Shown piece by piece: positions 43,889 to 51,939 of a stretch of 64,000 bases of DNA. The stretch lies in the NCBI RefSeq assembly GCF_029892155.1, contig NZ_JARZAG010000017.1, positions 62,001-126,000 of the forward strand, read 5' to 3'. Under the pieces are notes generated by a model, which did not search any database, was not told the DNA's origin, and worked only from the letters and a program-made list of their open reading frames with translations. Numbering within the stretch: position 1 is the first letter of the stretch; every line of letters starts with the position of its first letter. The DNA comes from Kitasatospora sp. GAS204B. Lineage in GTDB: Bacteria; Actinomycetota; Actinomycetes; Streptomycetales; Streptomycetaceae. A program made the translations under genes and the position numbers.

Positions 43889-44539
43889 CTACCAGTCCCG
43901 GCCCGCGATCTCCCGGATCCCCGGCAGCGCCGCCTCGAACACCGTGTTGAACCAGACCGAGAACGGCTTCGCCGCCTGGAGCTCCTTCAGCTCGCCGGCT
44001 GTCACGAACCGGGTGTCCTCGACCTCGGCCGGGTCGGGCCGCAGGTCGTCCGTCATCAGGCCGACGAAGAGGTGGTTCCACTCCCGCTCGATCAGCCCGG
44101 AGGCCTCGTCGGGCAGGTCGTAGCGCACGGTGCCGGCGGCGCAGAGCAGGGCGGGGGCCGTGCCCAGTTCCTCGGCGGTGCGGCGGGCGGCGGCCACGAA
44201 CGGCGGCTCGCCGGGGTACGGGTGGCCGCAGCAGGTGTTGGACCAGACGCCGGGCGAGTGGTACTTGCCGAGCGCCCGGCGCTGCAGCAGCAGGCGGCCC
44301 TGCTGGTCGAAGAGGAAGACCGAGAAGGCCCGGTGCAGATGACCCGGCTGCTGGTGCGCCCAGAGCTTCTCGGCTGTGCCGAGGGTCACGCCCGCGTCGT
44401 CCACCAGCTCGAGCATGATCTCGGGTGAGTCGGAAGAAACCCCGGAAGCAGGATGGGAAGCACCGGAAGGACCAGCGGCGGGAGTGGCGGGAGCGGCGGC
44501 CGACTCTGCGGCAAGGCTGGTCGATCGACTCTCGGACAT
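43889..44539 (-). CDS. idi: Isopentenyl-diphosphate isomerase, type I
   Basis: 216 residues. It is a Nudix-fold isomerase that interconverts isopentenyl and dimethylallyl diphosphate. The catalytic Cys in SNTCCGHPYPGEPP and the Glu in IEREWNHLF are in place, along with HLHRAFSVFLFD and the RRTAEELG Nudix-like helix. The ATG at 44539 is preceded by AGAGG; the first 40 residues are Ala/Ser-rich and disordered. Supplying both C5 isomers supports the hopanoid pathway encoded further right. Confidence 0.93.
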   Translation of the reverse strand: MSESRSTSLAAESAAAPATPAAGPSGASHPASGVSSDSPEIMLELVDDAGVTLGTAEKLWAHQQPGHLHRAFSVFLFDQQGRLLLQRRALGKYHSPGVWSNTCCGHPYPGEPPFVAAARRTAEELGTAPALLCAAGTVRYDLPDEASGLIEREWNHLFVGLMTDDLRPDPAEVEDTRFVTAGELKELQAAKPFSVWFNTVFEAALPGIREIAGRDW

Positions 44540-44792
44540 GGCGCCTCTTTCGGCACGGGGACCGGCGCCGCCACCCGGATGTGCCACCCGGGCAAGCCCC
44601 CCCGGTCCAGCGGACGGCAGCACGCCCCCGTCGCGGTTGGTGCCATGGCGCGTACGGAGGGCGTCGGCTGTCCAGTCTGCCGCATGGCCGGGGCGCTGGG
44701 ACCGATTCGACGCACCAGCCCCGGGAACACCGGTGTGTGCGCACTTGCGAGCGCCTTGGATGCGCACGGGTGTGCTGAGTAACGGCAAAAAT

Positions 44793-44806
44793 CGAACACA
44801 TGTTCT
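44793..44806. promoter_or_regulatory. SOS-box-like sequence (LexA-type)
   Basis: CGAACACATGTTCT agrees with the actinobacterial LexA consensus CGAACRNRTGTTYG at all but the last base. It lies 254 bp upstream of idi and about 345 bp upstream of the nucleotidyltransferase, so the target gene is unclear. Confidence 0.35.
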
Positions 44807-45086
44807 GCATGGTCCTGTCACGCCCCGACCACCACTCGCCCTGGCACCTCCGGCGTACCGTGGGGCGGCGTTCGGGCAGGTCGCGCCGGTCGCCTACCAT
44901 CACATACGACACGGTGCTCCGCCGAGCGGTGGGACCGGGGAGTCGTTCCGCGGGTGGGCATCACGCGGTGTGGGTGCGGGCGCGGACTGCGCGCCGGGGC
45001 CAGGCACGGCGAGGGTGCGCGATCCGCGGGCCGGTACAAGGGAATCCCAGGGCAGCACGCGCGCACCCGGCGAGTAGGACGTGTCC

Positions 45087-45117
45087 GCAGGCAGCACGTG
45101 CATGCAGGCAGCACGTG
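45087..45117. repeat. Two copies of GCAGGCAGCACGTG
   Basis: Identical 14-bp direct repeats with a 17-bp period, each containing a CACGTG palindrome, lie 33-63 bases before the ATG at 45150. This position suits an activator or repressor site for the rightward operon. Confidence 0.6.
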
Positions 45118-45149
45118 TACTCAATGCAGACGAGCACAGGAGACCCCGC

Positions 45150-45905
45150 ATGATCGGCCTCGTTCTGGCGGCCGGAGCCGGCCGCCGGCTCCGCCCGTAC
45201 ACCGACACGCTCCCCAAGGCGCTGGTGCCGGTGGACGGCGAGAAGACCGTGCTGGACCTCACGCTCGGCAACTTCGCCGAGGTGGGCCTGCGCGAGGCCG
45301 CGATCGTCGTGGGGTACCGCAAGGATGCCGTGTACGAGCGCCAGGAGGCGCTGGAGCAGAAGTACGGCGTCAAGCTCACCCTGGTCGAGAACGACAAGGC
45401 CGAGGAGTGGAACAACGCCTACTCGCTCTGGTGCGCCCGCGAGCTGTTCAGCGAGGGCCTGCTCCTGGCCAACGGCGACACCGTGCACCCGGCCTCCGTC
45501 CAGCGCACCATGCTGGACGGCAACGACCGGCTGATCGCCGAAGGGCGGGCGCCGGGCATCCTGCTCGCGCTGGACACGGTGAAGCAGCTGGCCGACGAGG
45601 AGATGAAGGTCGTCGTCGACCCGGTCAAGGGCATGCAAAAGATCACCAAGCTGATGGAGCCGGCCGACGCGACCGGCGAGTACATCGGCGTCACGGTGAT
45701 CAACCCCTCCGCCGCCGCCGAGCTGGCCGAGGCGCTGCGCACCACCTTCGAGCGCGACCCACAGCTGTACTACGAGGACGGCTACCAGGAGCTGGTCAAC
45801 GGCGGCTTCCGGATCGACGTGCAGCCGATCGGCGAGGTCCCCTGGGTCGAGGTCGACAACCACGCCGACCTGGCGAAGGCCCGGGAGATCGCGTGCCAGT
45901 ACTGA
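45150..45905 (+). CDS. Sugar-phosphate/polyol nucleotidyltransferase (COG1213-like)
   Basis: 251 residues with the nucleotidyltransferase signature LAAGAGRRLRPYTDTLPKAL (residues 5-24) and an acidic metal site ANGDTVHP. It resembles the phosphocholine/inositol-phosphate cytidylyltransferase group. CAGGAG lies before the ATG. The next gene overlaps by 13 bases, so it is the first gene of an operon with a glycerol-1-phosphate-dehydrogenase-like enzyme and a CDP-alcohol transferase. The likely job is to make CDP-polyol for that transferase; the substrate is inferred only. Confidence 0.82.
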   Translation: MIGLVLAAGAGRRLRPYTDTLPKALVPVDGEKTVLDLTLGNFAEVGLREAAIVVGYRKDAVYERQEALEQKYGVKLTLVENDKAEEWNNAYSLWCARELFSEGLLLANGDTVHPASVQRTMLDGNDRLIAEGRAPGILLALDTVKQLADEEMKVVVDPVKGMQKITKLMEPADATGEYIGVTVINPSAAAELAEALRTTFERDPQLYYEDGYQELVNGGFRIDVQPIGEVPWVEVDNHADLAKAREIACQY

Positions 45906-46954
45906 CCCGGCTGATTCCCTCGCCGCTCTTCGTCGAGATCCGTCCGGGCGCCCTGGACTCGCTGGCGGGCATCCTGGCCGACCAGCGGCTGTCGACCGGC
46001 GGCCGGGTCGCGGTGGCGATCAGCAACGGCTCGGGGACCCGGCTGCGCGAGCGGCTGCTGCCGGTGCTGCCGAACGCCGACTGGTTCGACGCGGCCGACG
46101 GCACCCTGGACGGCGCGGTGCGGCTGGCGGACGAGGTCCGTGGCGGTCACTACGACGTCCTGGTGGGTCTGGGTGGCGGTAAGATCATCGACGCCGCCAA
46201 GTACGCCGCCGCGCGGGTCGGGCTGCCCGTGGTCGCCGTCGCCACCAACCTGGCGCACGACGGCATCTGCTCTCCCGTGTCGACGCTCGACAACGACGCG
46301 GGGCGCGGCTCGTACGGGGTGCCGGGGCCGATCGGCGTCGTGGTCGATCTGGACGTGATCCAGCAGGCCCCGCAGCGCTTCGTGGCGGCCGGTGTCGGCG
46401 ACGTCCTCTCCAACATCTCGGCGTGTGCCGACTGGGAACTCTCCCAGCGGGTGACCGGCGAGAAGGTGGACGGACTCGCGGTGGCGATGGCCCGTTCCGC
46501 GGGCGAGAGCCTGCTGCGGCACCCGGGTGCGCTGGAGGATCCGGACCTCCTTACCGCGCTCGCGGAAGCACTGGTACTGTCCGGCATCGCGATGAGCATC
46601 GCGGGCAGCACCCGGCCTTCCTCGGGGGCCTGCCACGAGATCTCGCATGCCTTGGACGTGCTGCATCCCAAGCGCTCCGCCCAGCACGGCGAGCAGGTCG
46701 GCCTCGGGGCCGCCTTCGCGAGCTTCCTGCGGGGCGAGCAGGAACTGACCAGGCTGATCGTCGACCGCCTGCGGGCCCACGGCCTGCCGGTGACCGCCGA
46801 TCAGATCGGGTTCACCGAGGCGGAGTTCACCGAGGCGGTGCACTACGCTCCGAATACCCGGCCGGGCCGCTTCACCATTCTTGAGCACCTCGACCTCTCC
46901 CCATCTGCGATCAGGGACGCGTACGCCGACTATGTCCAAGCCGTCAACAGTTGA
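45893..46954 (+). CDS. Glycerol-1-phosphate dehydrogenase-like enzyme (AraM/EgsA type)
   Basis: 353 residues. The NAD(P) site GLGGGKIIDAAKYAAARVG and the following VVAVATNLAHDGICSPVS are typical of the sn-glycerol-1-phosphate dehydrogenase group. A metal-ligand-like region contains SSGACHEISHALD and KRSAQHGEQVGLG with His pairs. GTG start at 45893 overlaps the upstream gene. The expected reaction is dihydroxyacetone phosphate to glycerol 1-phosphate, the archaeal-type enantiomer, which is unusual in bacteria. The sequence alone does not prove the stereochemistry. Confidence 0.78.
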   Translation: MPVLTRLIPSPLFVEIRPGALDSLAGILADQRLSTGGRVAVAISNGSGTRLRERLLPVLPNADWFDAADGTLDGAVRLADEVRGGHYDVLVGLGGGKIIDAAKYAAARVGLPVVAVATNLAHDGICSPVSTLDNDAGRGSYGVPGPIGVVVDLDVIQQAPQRFVAAGVGDVLSNISACADWELSQRVTGEKVDGLAVAMARSAGESLLRHPGALEDPDLLTALAEALVLSGIAMSIAGSTRPSSGACHEISHALDVLHPKRSAQHGEQVGLGAAFASFLRGEQELTRLIVDRLRAHGLPVTADQIGFTEAEFTEAVHYAPNTRPGRFTILEHLDLSPSAIRDAYADYVQAVNS

Positions 46955-47792
46955 GTCCAGCTCCTCAGCCGCCCGCCCCGAAGCCGCCGAGCGGCCGCCG
47001 GTCGACCTCACGGTCCGCCCCTCGATCGAGGAACTGCGCGCCGTCATCCACCCGGAGGGGATGCTCCAGCGCCGCAGCGCCGAGCACTGGGCGGGTCGGC
47101 TCTACATGCGCAGGATCTCGCTGCGGATCACCCGGATCCTCTCGACGGTCACGGCGATCACGCCCAACGGCCTGACCTACCTGATGATGTTCACCGGCAT
47201 CCTGGCCGGTGCGGGGCTGCTCATCCCGGGCATCGGCGGCGCGATCGTCGGTGCGCTGCTGATCCAGCTCTACCTGCTGCTGGACTGCGTGGACGGCGAG
47301 GTGGCCCGCTGGCGTCGGCAGACCTCGCTGACCGGCGTCTACCTGGACCGGGTCGGCCACTACATGTCGGAGGCCGCGCTGCTCACCGGCCTCGGCCTGC
47401 GCGGCGCGGACCTGTTCCACCACGGCGGCTCGCGCTGGGAGTGGGCCTTCCTGGGCACCCTGGCGGCGCTGGGCGCGATCCTGATCAAGTCGGAGACCGA
47501 CCTGGTCGACGTGGCCCGGGCCCGCAGCGGGATGACCGCGGTCGAGGACAGCGCCTCGGTGCCGCGCTCCTCCGGGGTGGCCAAGGCCCGCCGGGCGGCC
47601 TCCGTCCTCAAGTTCCACCGGCTGGTCGGTGCGGTCGAGGCCTCGCTCTTCATCCTGGCGGCAGGGATCGCCGACCAGGTGCACGGCGGCCTCTTCTTCA
47701 CCCGGCTCGCGATCGTGCTGCTCGCCGCCATCGCGATGCTCCAGACCGTGCTCCACCTGCTCAGCATCGTCCTCTCCAGCAGGCTGCGATGA
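46932..47792 (+). CDS. CDP-alcohol phosphatidyltransferase-like membrane enzyme
   Basis: 286 residues with several membrane helices. The CDP-alcohol transferase motif reads DCVDGEVAR, then GVYLDRVGH: Asp118, Asp121, Gly122, Ala125, Arg126, Gly135 and Asp139 are present, but the fourth Asp, usually the catalytic base, is His143. It overlaps the dehydrogenase gene by 23 bases and the glycosyltransferase gene by ATGA. It should join a CDP-activated polyol to a lipid or polyol acceptor at the membrane. Confidence 0.85.
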   Translation: MSKPSTVESSSSAARPEAAERPPVDLTVRPSIEELRAVIHPEGMLQRRSAEHWAGRLYMRRISLRITRILSTVTAITPNGLTYLMMFTGILAGAGLLIPGIGGAIVGALLIQLYLLLDCVDGEVARWRRQTSLTGVYLDRVGHYMSEAALLTGLGLRGADLFHHGGSRWEWAFLGTLAALGAILIKSETDLVDVARARSGMTAVEDSASVPRSSGVAKARRAASVLKFHRLVGAVEASLFILAAGIADQVHGGLFFTRLAIVLLAAIAMLQTVLHLLSIVLSSRLR

Positions 47793-48742
47793 CCACCACC
47801 GACAACCAGGCCACCGAGAGCGCCGCCGGCACCGCCGCCGACAAGGCCACCGGCACTGAGACCGACGCCTTCCGGCTCGGCGCGGTGATCATCACCATGG
47901 GCAACCGCCCGGCCGAGCTGAACGCGCTGATCCAGTCCGTGCTCGACCAGCAGGGCCCGGCCGTCCAGCTGGCCGTGGTCGGCAACGGCGCGCCGCTGCC
48001 GCCGCTGCCCGCCGGGGTGCGGTCCGTCGAGCTGCCGGAGAACCTGGGCATCCCGGGCGGGCGCAACGTCGGCATCGAGCTGTTCGGCCCGGACGCCCGC
48101 GACGTGGACGCCGTGCTCTTCCTGGACGACGACGGCCGGCTGCCGCTGACCGACTCGGCCGAGCTGCTGCGGGCGGCGTTCACCGCCGACCCGGGCCTGG
48201 GCATCGTCAGCTTCCGGATCGCCGACCCGCAGACCGGTGAGACCCAGCGCCGCCACGTGCCGCGGCTGCGCGCCGCCGACCCTCTGCGCTCCTCCCGGGT
48301 CACCACCTTCCTCGGCGGCGCCAGCGCCGTCCGCTCGACGGTCTTCGAGCGGGCCGGGCAGTTGCCCGCCGACTTCTTCTACGCCCACGAGGAGACCGAC
48401 CTCGCGTGGCGTGCGCTGGATGCCGGGTGGTCGATCGACTACCGGGCCGACATCGTGCTGCACCACCCCACCACCTCTCCCGCCCGGCATGCCGCGTACT
48501 TCCACAACGTGGCGCGCAACCGGGTGTGGCTGGCCCGACGGAACCTTCCGGTGCCGTTGGTGCCTCTCTACCTGTGCACCTGGATCCTGCTCACCCTGGC
48601 CCGCCGCCCCCCGCGGGAGGCACGTAAGGCCTGGTGGGGCGGTTTCCGGGAAGGCTGGCGCACACCGTGCGGTGAGCGACGGCCGATGCGATGGCGTACT
48701 GTATGGCGCTTGACCAGGTTGGGCAGACCGCCGGTCATCTGA
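47789..48742 (+). CDS. Family 2 glycosyltransferase
   Basis: 317 residues. GT-A fold: LGAVIITMGNRPAELNALIQ, then PENLGIPGGRNVGIEL, the metal-binding FLDDDGRLP, and a FLGGASAVRSTVFERAG plus HEETDLAWRALDAGW acceptor region. The first 28 residues are Thr/Ala-rich and disordered. The C-terminus is basic and probably membrane-associated. The ATGA overlap couples it to the CDP-alcohol transferase. It would add a sugar to the product of the upstream enzymes. Confidence 0.85.
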   Translation: MTTTDNQATESAAGTAADKATGTETDAFRLGAVIITMGNRPAELNALIQSVLDQQGPAVQLAVVGNGAPLPPLPAGVRSVELPENLGIPGGRNVGIELFGPDARDVDAVLFLDDDGRLPLTDSAELLRAAFTADPGLGIVSFRIADPQTGETQRRHVPRLRAADPLRSSRVTTFLGGASAVRSTVFERAGQLPADFFYAHEETDLAWRALDAGWSIDYRADIVLHHPTTSPARHAAYFHNVARNRVWLARRNLPVPLVPLYLCTWILLTLARRPPREARKAWWGGFREGWRTPCGERRPMRWRTVWRLTRLGRPPVI

Positions 48743-48887
48743 TCACCTGGTCGGCGGAACACCACACCGCCGGCCGTCCCCCCTGTGATCCGCTGGAATT
48801 CTCCTGGCGGGAGTCGATCCCGTCGGCGAGAGCCCGGCTACTGCCCCCCGGCCAGCAGCCGGACTTCCGATCCCGTGAAGGACGAAT

Positions 48888-49826
48888 GTGTCGACAGTGA
48901 GTGAACCGATCAACCTCTCTCTACCCGGGGGTGTTGATACCGGGCTGACCCCCAAGCAGCTCGCCGATAAGTACGGTCTGACGGTCAGTGGCCGTCGGCC
49001 AGGGCTCCTCGCCTACACCAAGCAGCTCTGGGGACGCCGACACTTCATCGTCGCGTTCGCCACCGCGCGACTGGTGGCGCAGTACACCACGGCGAAGATG
49101 GGCCAGGTCTGGCAGGTCGTCACGCCGCTGCTGAACTGTGCGGTGTTCTACCTGGTGTTCGGCCTCATCCTCAGCGGCAACTCGGTGCCGAAGTACATCC
49201 CGTGGCTCTGCGTCGGGGTGTTCATCTTCCAGTTCATCCAGAGCGCCATCCAGTCCGGCACCGGCGCGATCTCGTACAACCTCGGGCTGATCCGTGCGCT
49301 GCACTTCCCCCGTGCGTGCATGCCGATCGCCTTCACGGTGATCCAGCTCCAGCAGCTGCTGATCTCGATGGTCGTGCTGGTCGTGATCGTCCTGAGCAAC
49401 GGCCTGATGCCGGGGCTGACCTGGTTCCAGGTGATCCCGGCGATGTTCCTGCTCTCGCTGTTCAACACCGGCCTGGCCCTGATGATGGCCCGGATCGGTG
49501 CCAAGACCAGTGACATCTCCCAGCTGATGCCGTTCGTCCTGCGTACCTGGATGTACCTGTCCGGCGTGATGTACAGCATCGCGGACCGCGTCCACAAGTG
49601 GCCGCACTGGGTGCAGCAGGTCGCCACCGCGAACCCGGCCTCCGTGTACATGGAGCTGTTCCGGCACGCGATGATCCCCAGCATCTACAGCAAGAAGCAC
49701 TACGGGAGCAGTGCCGAGAAGCTGCCGCCCCACGTCTGGGAGATGGCGCTCGGGTGGGCGCTCGTAGCCTTCGTTATCGGTTACGTGTTCTTCTGGAAGG
49801 CCGAAGAGGAGTACGGACGTGGCTGA
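48888..49826 (+). CDS. ABC-2 type permease for polysaccharide/teichoic-acid-like export
   Basis: 312 residues with six predicted membrane helices and an N-terminal cytosolic tail. Segments such as QVVTPLLNCAVFYLVFGLIL, LIRALHFPRACMPIAFTVIQ and FVLRTWMYLSGVMYSIADRV match the TagG/Wzm group. GTG start at 48888. It overlaps the ATPase gene by eight bases. It forms the membrane half of an exporter for a glycolipid or polymer made by the genes just upstream. Confidence 0.88.
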   Translation: MSTVSEPINLSLPGGVDTGLTPKQLADKYGLTVSGRRPGLLAYTKQLWGRRHFIVAFATARLVAQYTTAKMGQVWQVVTPLLNCAVFYLVFGLILSGNSVPKYIPWLCVGVFIFQFIQSAIQSGTGAISYNLGLIRALHFPRACMPIAFTVIQLQQLLISMVVLVVIVLSNGLMPGLTWFQVIPAMFLLSLFNTGLALMMARIGAKTSDISQLMPFVLRTWMYLSGVMYSIADRVHKWPHWVQQVATANPASVYMELFRHAMIPSIYSKKHYGSSAEKLPPHVWEMALGWALVAFVIGYVFFWKAEEEYGRG

Positions 49827-50646
49827 GACCACCATGATCACCGACCGCGAGGAGCGCGACGCCCGGGCGATCTCCGCAGCCAAGGAGACCCGGACGCCGA
49901 CTGTCGTCGTCGACGACGTGCACATCGTCTACAAGGTGCACGGCGCCTCCGCCGGCAAGGGCAGCGCCACCTCCGCCCTCAGCCGGCTGATCTCCCGCAA
50001 GCGCTCGCCCGCCATCACCGAGGTGCACGCGGTGCGCGGTGTCAGCTTCACCGCGTACAAGGGTGAGGCCGTCGGCCTGATCGGCTCCAACGGCTCGGGC
50101 AAGTCGACCCTGCTGTCGGCGATCGCCGGCCTGCTGCCCACCGAGAAGGGCGGCATCTACACCAACGGCCAGCCCTCGCTGCTCGGTGTGAACGCGGCGC
50201 TGATGGACGACCTGACCGGCGAGCGCAACGTGGTGCTCGGCTGCCTGGCGATGGGCATGAGCCCGGCCCAGGTGAAGGAGCGCTATCAGAACATCGTCGA
50301 CTTCTCGGGGATCAACGAGAAGGGCGAGTTCATCAACCTGCCGATGCGCACGTACTCCTCCGGCATGGCCGCCCGCCTGCGGTTCTCGATCGCGGCGGCC
50401 AAGACCCACGACGTGCTGCTGATCGACGAGGCGCTCTCCACCGGTGACCAGGCCTTCCAGCGCCGCAGCGAGGCCCGCATCCGCGAGCTGCGCAAGGAGG
50501 CCGGTACGGTCTTCCTGGTCAGCCACAACAACAACGCGATCCGGGACACCTGCGAGCGGACCATCTGGATCGAGACCGGCGAGCTGATCATGGACGGCCC
50601 GACCGACGAGGTCGTCGGCATGTACGAGCGCGGCGAGCGCCCGTAA
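49819..50646 (+). CDS. ABC transporter ATPase, TagH/Wzt-like
   Basis: 275 residues. Walker A GSNGSGKST, signature RTYSSGMAARLRFSIA and Walker B VLLIDEALSTGD, plus the GERNVVLGCLAMGMSPAQV region typical of teichoic-acid and O-antigen exporters. The N-terminal 40 residues extend beyond the usual start. It has no C-terminal carbohydrate-binding extension, so export is probably not length-gated by it. Last gene of the cluster; a strong hairpin terminator follows. Confidence 0.9.
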   Translation: MAETTMITDREERDARAISAAKETRTPTVVVDDVHIVYKVHGASAGKGSATSALSRLISRKRSPAITEVHAVRGVSFTAYKGEAVGLIGSNGSGKSTLLSAIAGLLPTEKGGIYTNGQPSLLGVNAALMDDLTGERNVVLGCLAMGMSPAQVKERYQNIVDFSGINEKGEFINLPMRTYSSGMAARLRFSIAAAKTHDVLLIDEALSTGDQAFQRRSEARIRELRKEAGTVFLVSHNNNAIRDTCERTIWIETGELIMDGPTDEVVGMYERGERP

Positions 50647-50668
50647 GACGCCCTCGCCCGAAGCCCGC

Positions 50669-50713
50669 AGAGCCGGTGTCCGAAAACGCGCGAGCGTTTC
50701 GGGCACCGGCTCT
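50669..50713 (+). terminator. Strong hairpin after the exporter genes
   Basis: A near-perfect stem of about 20 bp (AGAGCCGGTG..CACCGGCTCT arms with a short GCGA loop) lies 23 bases after the ATPase stop. It separates the export cluster from the hopanoid operon. No T-run, as is common in high-GC actinobacteria. Confidence 0.8.
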
Positions 50714-50961
50714 GGCATTGTTGCCCTCGGCAACGAGATGAATGAGATGGTCGTCCGGTTCCCTCGGGCCGACCTCGGCGCGTGCCCTGCGTTCGCGCCC
50801 CCCGCGTGTGCGCCGGGAGGGTGAGCAGCGTCGGCGCGCCGGGGGGTGGTCTTTTCGGCTGGTGACCGGAAGTGAAAGGGTGAGGGTCCGGGAGCGGCCC
50901 AGCCTGCGGGGGAAGCGTGTCCGAATCGGGTCCATGGTCCACACCGGTGTAGAACGGGGGA
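50714..50961. other. Upstream region of the hopanoid operon
   Basis: About 250 bases with no gene. It should hold the promoter of the hpn operon, but I could not identify -10/-35 boxes with confidence. Confidence 0.4.
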
Positions 50962-51939
50962 GTGACGGCAGTGACGACTTCGGCGCAGTTCTCGGCCCGG
51001 CCGGGTGGTGGTGCGGCGGACGGTCCCGGCCAGGACGACACGCTGGCCAAGGCGGCCCGGGAGAACTTCCCGGTCGCCCCGGGCTTCCTGCCCGCGGCCT
51101 GGCGCGACGACCTGATGGCCGTCTACGGCTACGCCCGCCTCGTGGACGACGCCGGTGACGGCGACCTCGCCGACCCGGCGGCCACCGCCGCGCTGCTCGG
51201 CGCGCCCGCGCACGGCGGTGACGAGACCGCGTTCCGGCTCGGCCTGCTCGACGCGCTGGAGCGCGATCTCGACCGGGCGTTCGAGGCCGCGCTGCCCCGC
51301 ACCCTCGGTGCCGCCGGCGAGCCCCCGCACCACCCCCTGCTCGCCGCCCTGGTCCCGCTGATCGGGCGGCACGCCGTCACCCCCGAGCCGTTCCGCCGGC
51401 TGATCGAGGCCAACCGGGTGGACCAGACCACCACCCGCTACCCGACCTTCGAGAGTCTGGTCGGCTACTGCACGTTGTCCGCCGACCCGGTCGGCCGGCT
51501 GGTGCTCGCGCTCGCCGACGTCGCGACGCCGGAACGGATCGAGCTTTCGGACGCCATCTGCACCGCCCTGCAAGTCATCGAGCACCTCCAGGACGTGGCC
51601 GAGGACTTCGCCCGAGGTCGCGTGTACCTGCCAACCGAGGATCTGGCCAGGTTCGGCGTCACCGAGGCCGACCTGGCCGCCCCGACCGCCGGGGCGTCGG
51701 TGCGCGAACTGGTCGCGTTCGAGGCGGCCCGGGCCCGGACCCTGCTCGATCACGGCGCGCCGCTGGTCGGTACGGTTCGGGGAAGGCTTCGACTGCTCCT
51801 GGCGGGATTCACCGCGGGCGGGTACGCGGCCCTGGCGGCCATCGAAGCCGCCGGGTACGACGTGCTGGCCCAGCAGGCCAAGCCCGACAAGCGCCGCCTG
51901 GCGATGAAGGCGGCGGCCATCTTCGCGAAGGGAAGGTGA
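50962..51939 (+). CDS. hpnC: HpnC, squalene biosynthesis
   Basis: 325 residues of the squalene/phytoene synthase fold. The first Asp-rich motif is RLVDDAGDGD, the second HLQDVAEDFARGRVYLP. In hopanoid producers HpnC converts presqualene-diphosphate-derived hydroxysqualene steps together with HpnD and HpnE. GTG start at 50962. Its stop overlaps the hpnD start (GTGA). First gene of the hopanoid operon. Confidence 0.92.
   Translation: MTAVTTSAQFSARPGGGAADGPGQDDTLAKAARENFPVAPGFLPAAWRDDLMAVYGYARLVDDAGDGDLADPAATAALLGAPAHGGDETAFRLGLLDALERDLDRAFEAALPRTLGAAGEPPHHPLLAALVPLIGRHAVTPEPFRRLIEANRVDQTTTRYPTFESLVGYCTLSADPVGRLVLALADVATPERIELSDAICTALQVIEHLQDVAEDFARGRVYLPTEDLARFGVTEADLAAPTAGASVRELVAFEAARARTLLDHGAPLVGTVRGRLRLLLAGFTAGGYAALAAIEAAGYDVLAQQAKPDKRRLAMKAAAIFAKGR

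Larger units (their letters stand above)
44540..45149. other. 610-bp divergent intergenic region with regulatory-like sites
   Basis: It separates idi (leftward) from the nucleotidyltransferase (rightward). Notable are an SOS-box-like CGAACACATGTTCT at 44793-44806 and a 14-bp direct repeat GCAGGCAGCACGTG at 45087-45100 and 45104-45117. Several overlapping open frames exist but none is coding-like. Confidence 0.5.

Noticed and set aside
44954..46954. 666-codon plus-strand frame covering the nucleotidyltransferase and dehydrogenase
   Set aside because: Its first half is an out-of-frame reading of the nucleotidyltransferase; only the part from 45893 is a gene.
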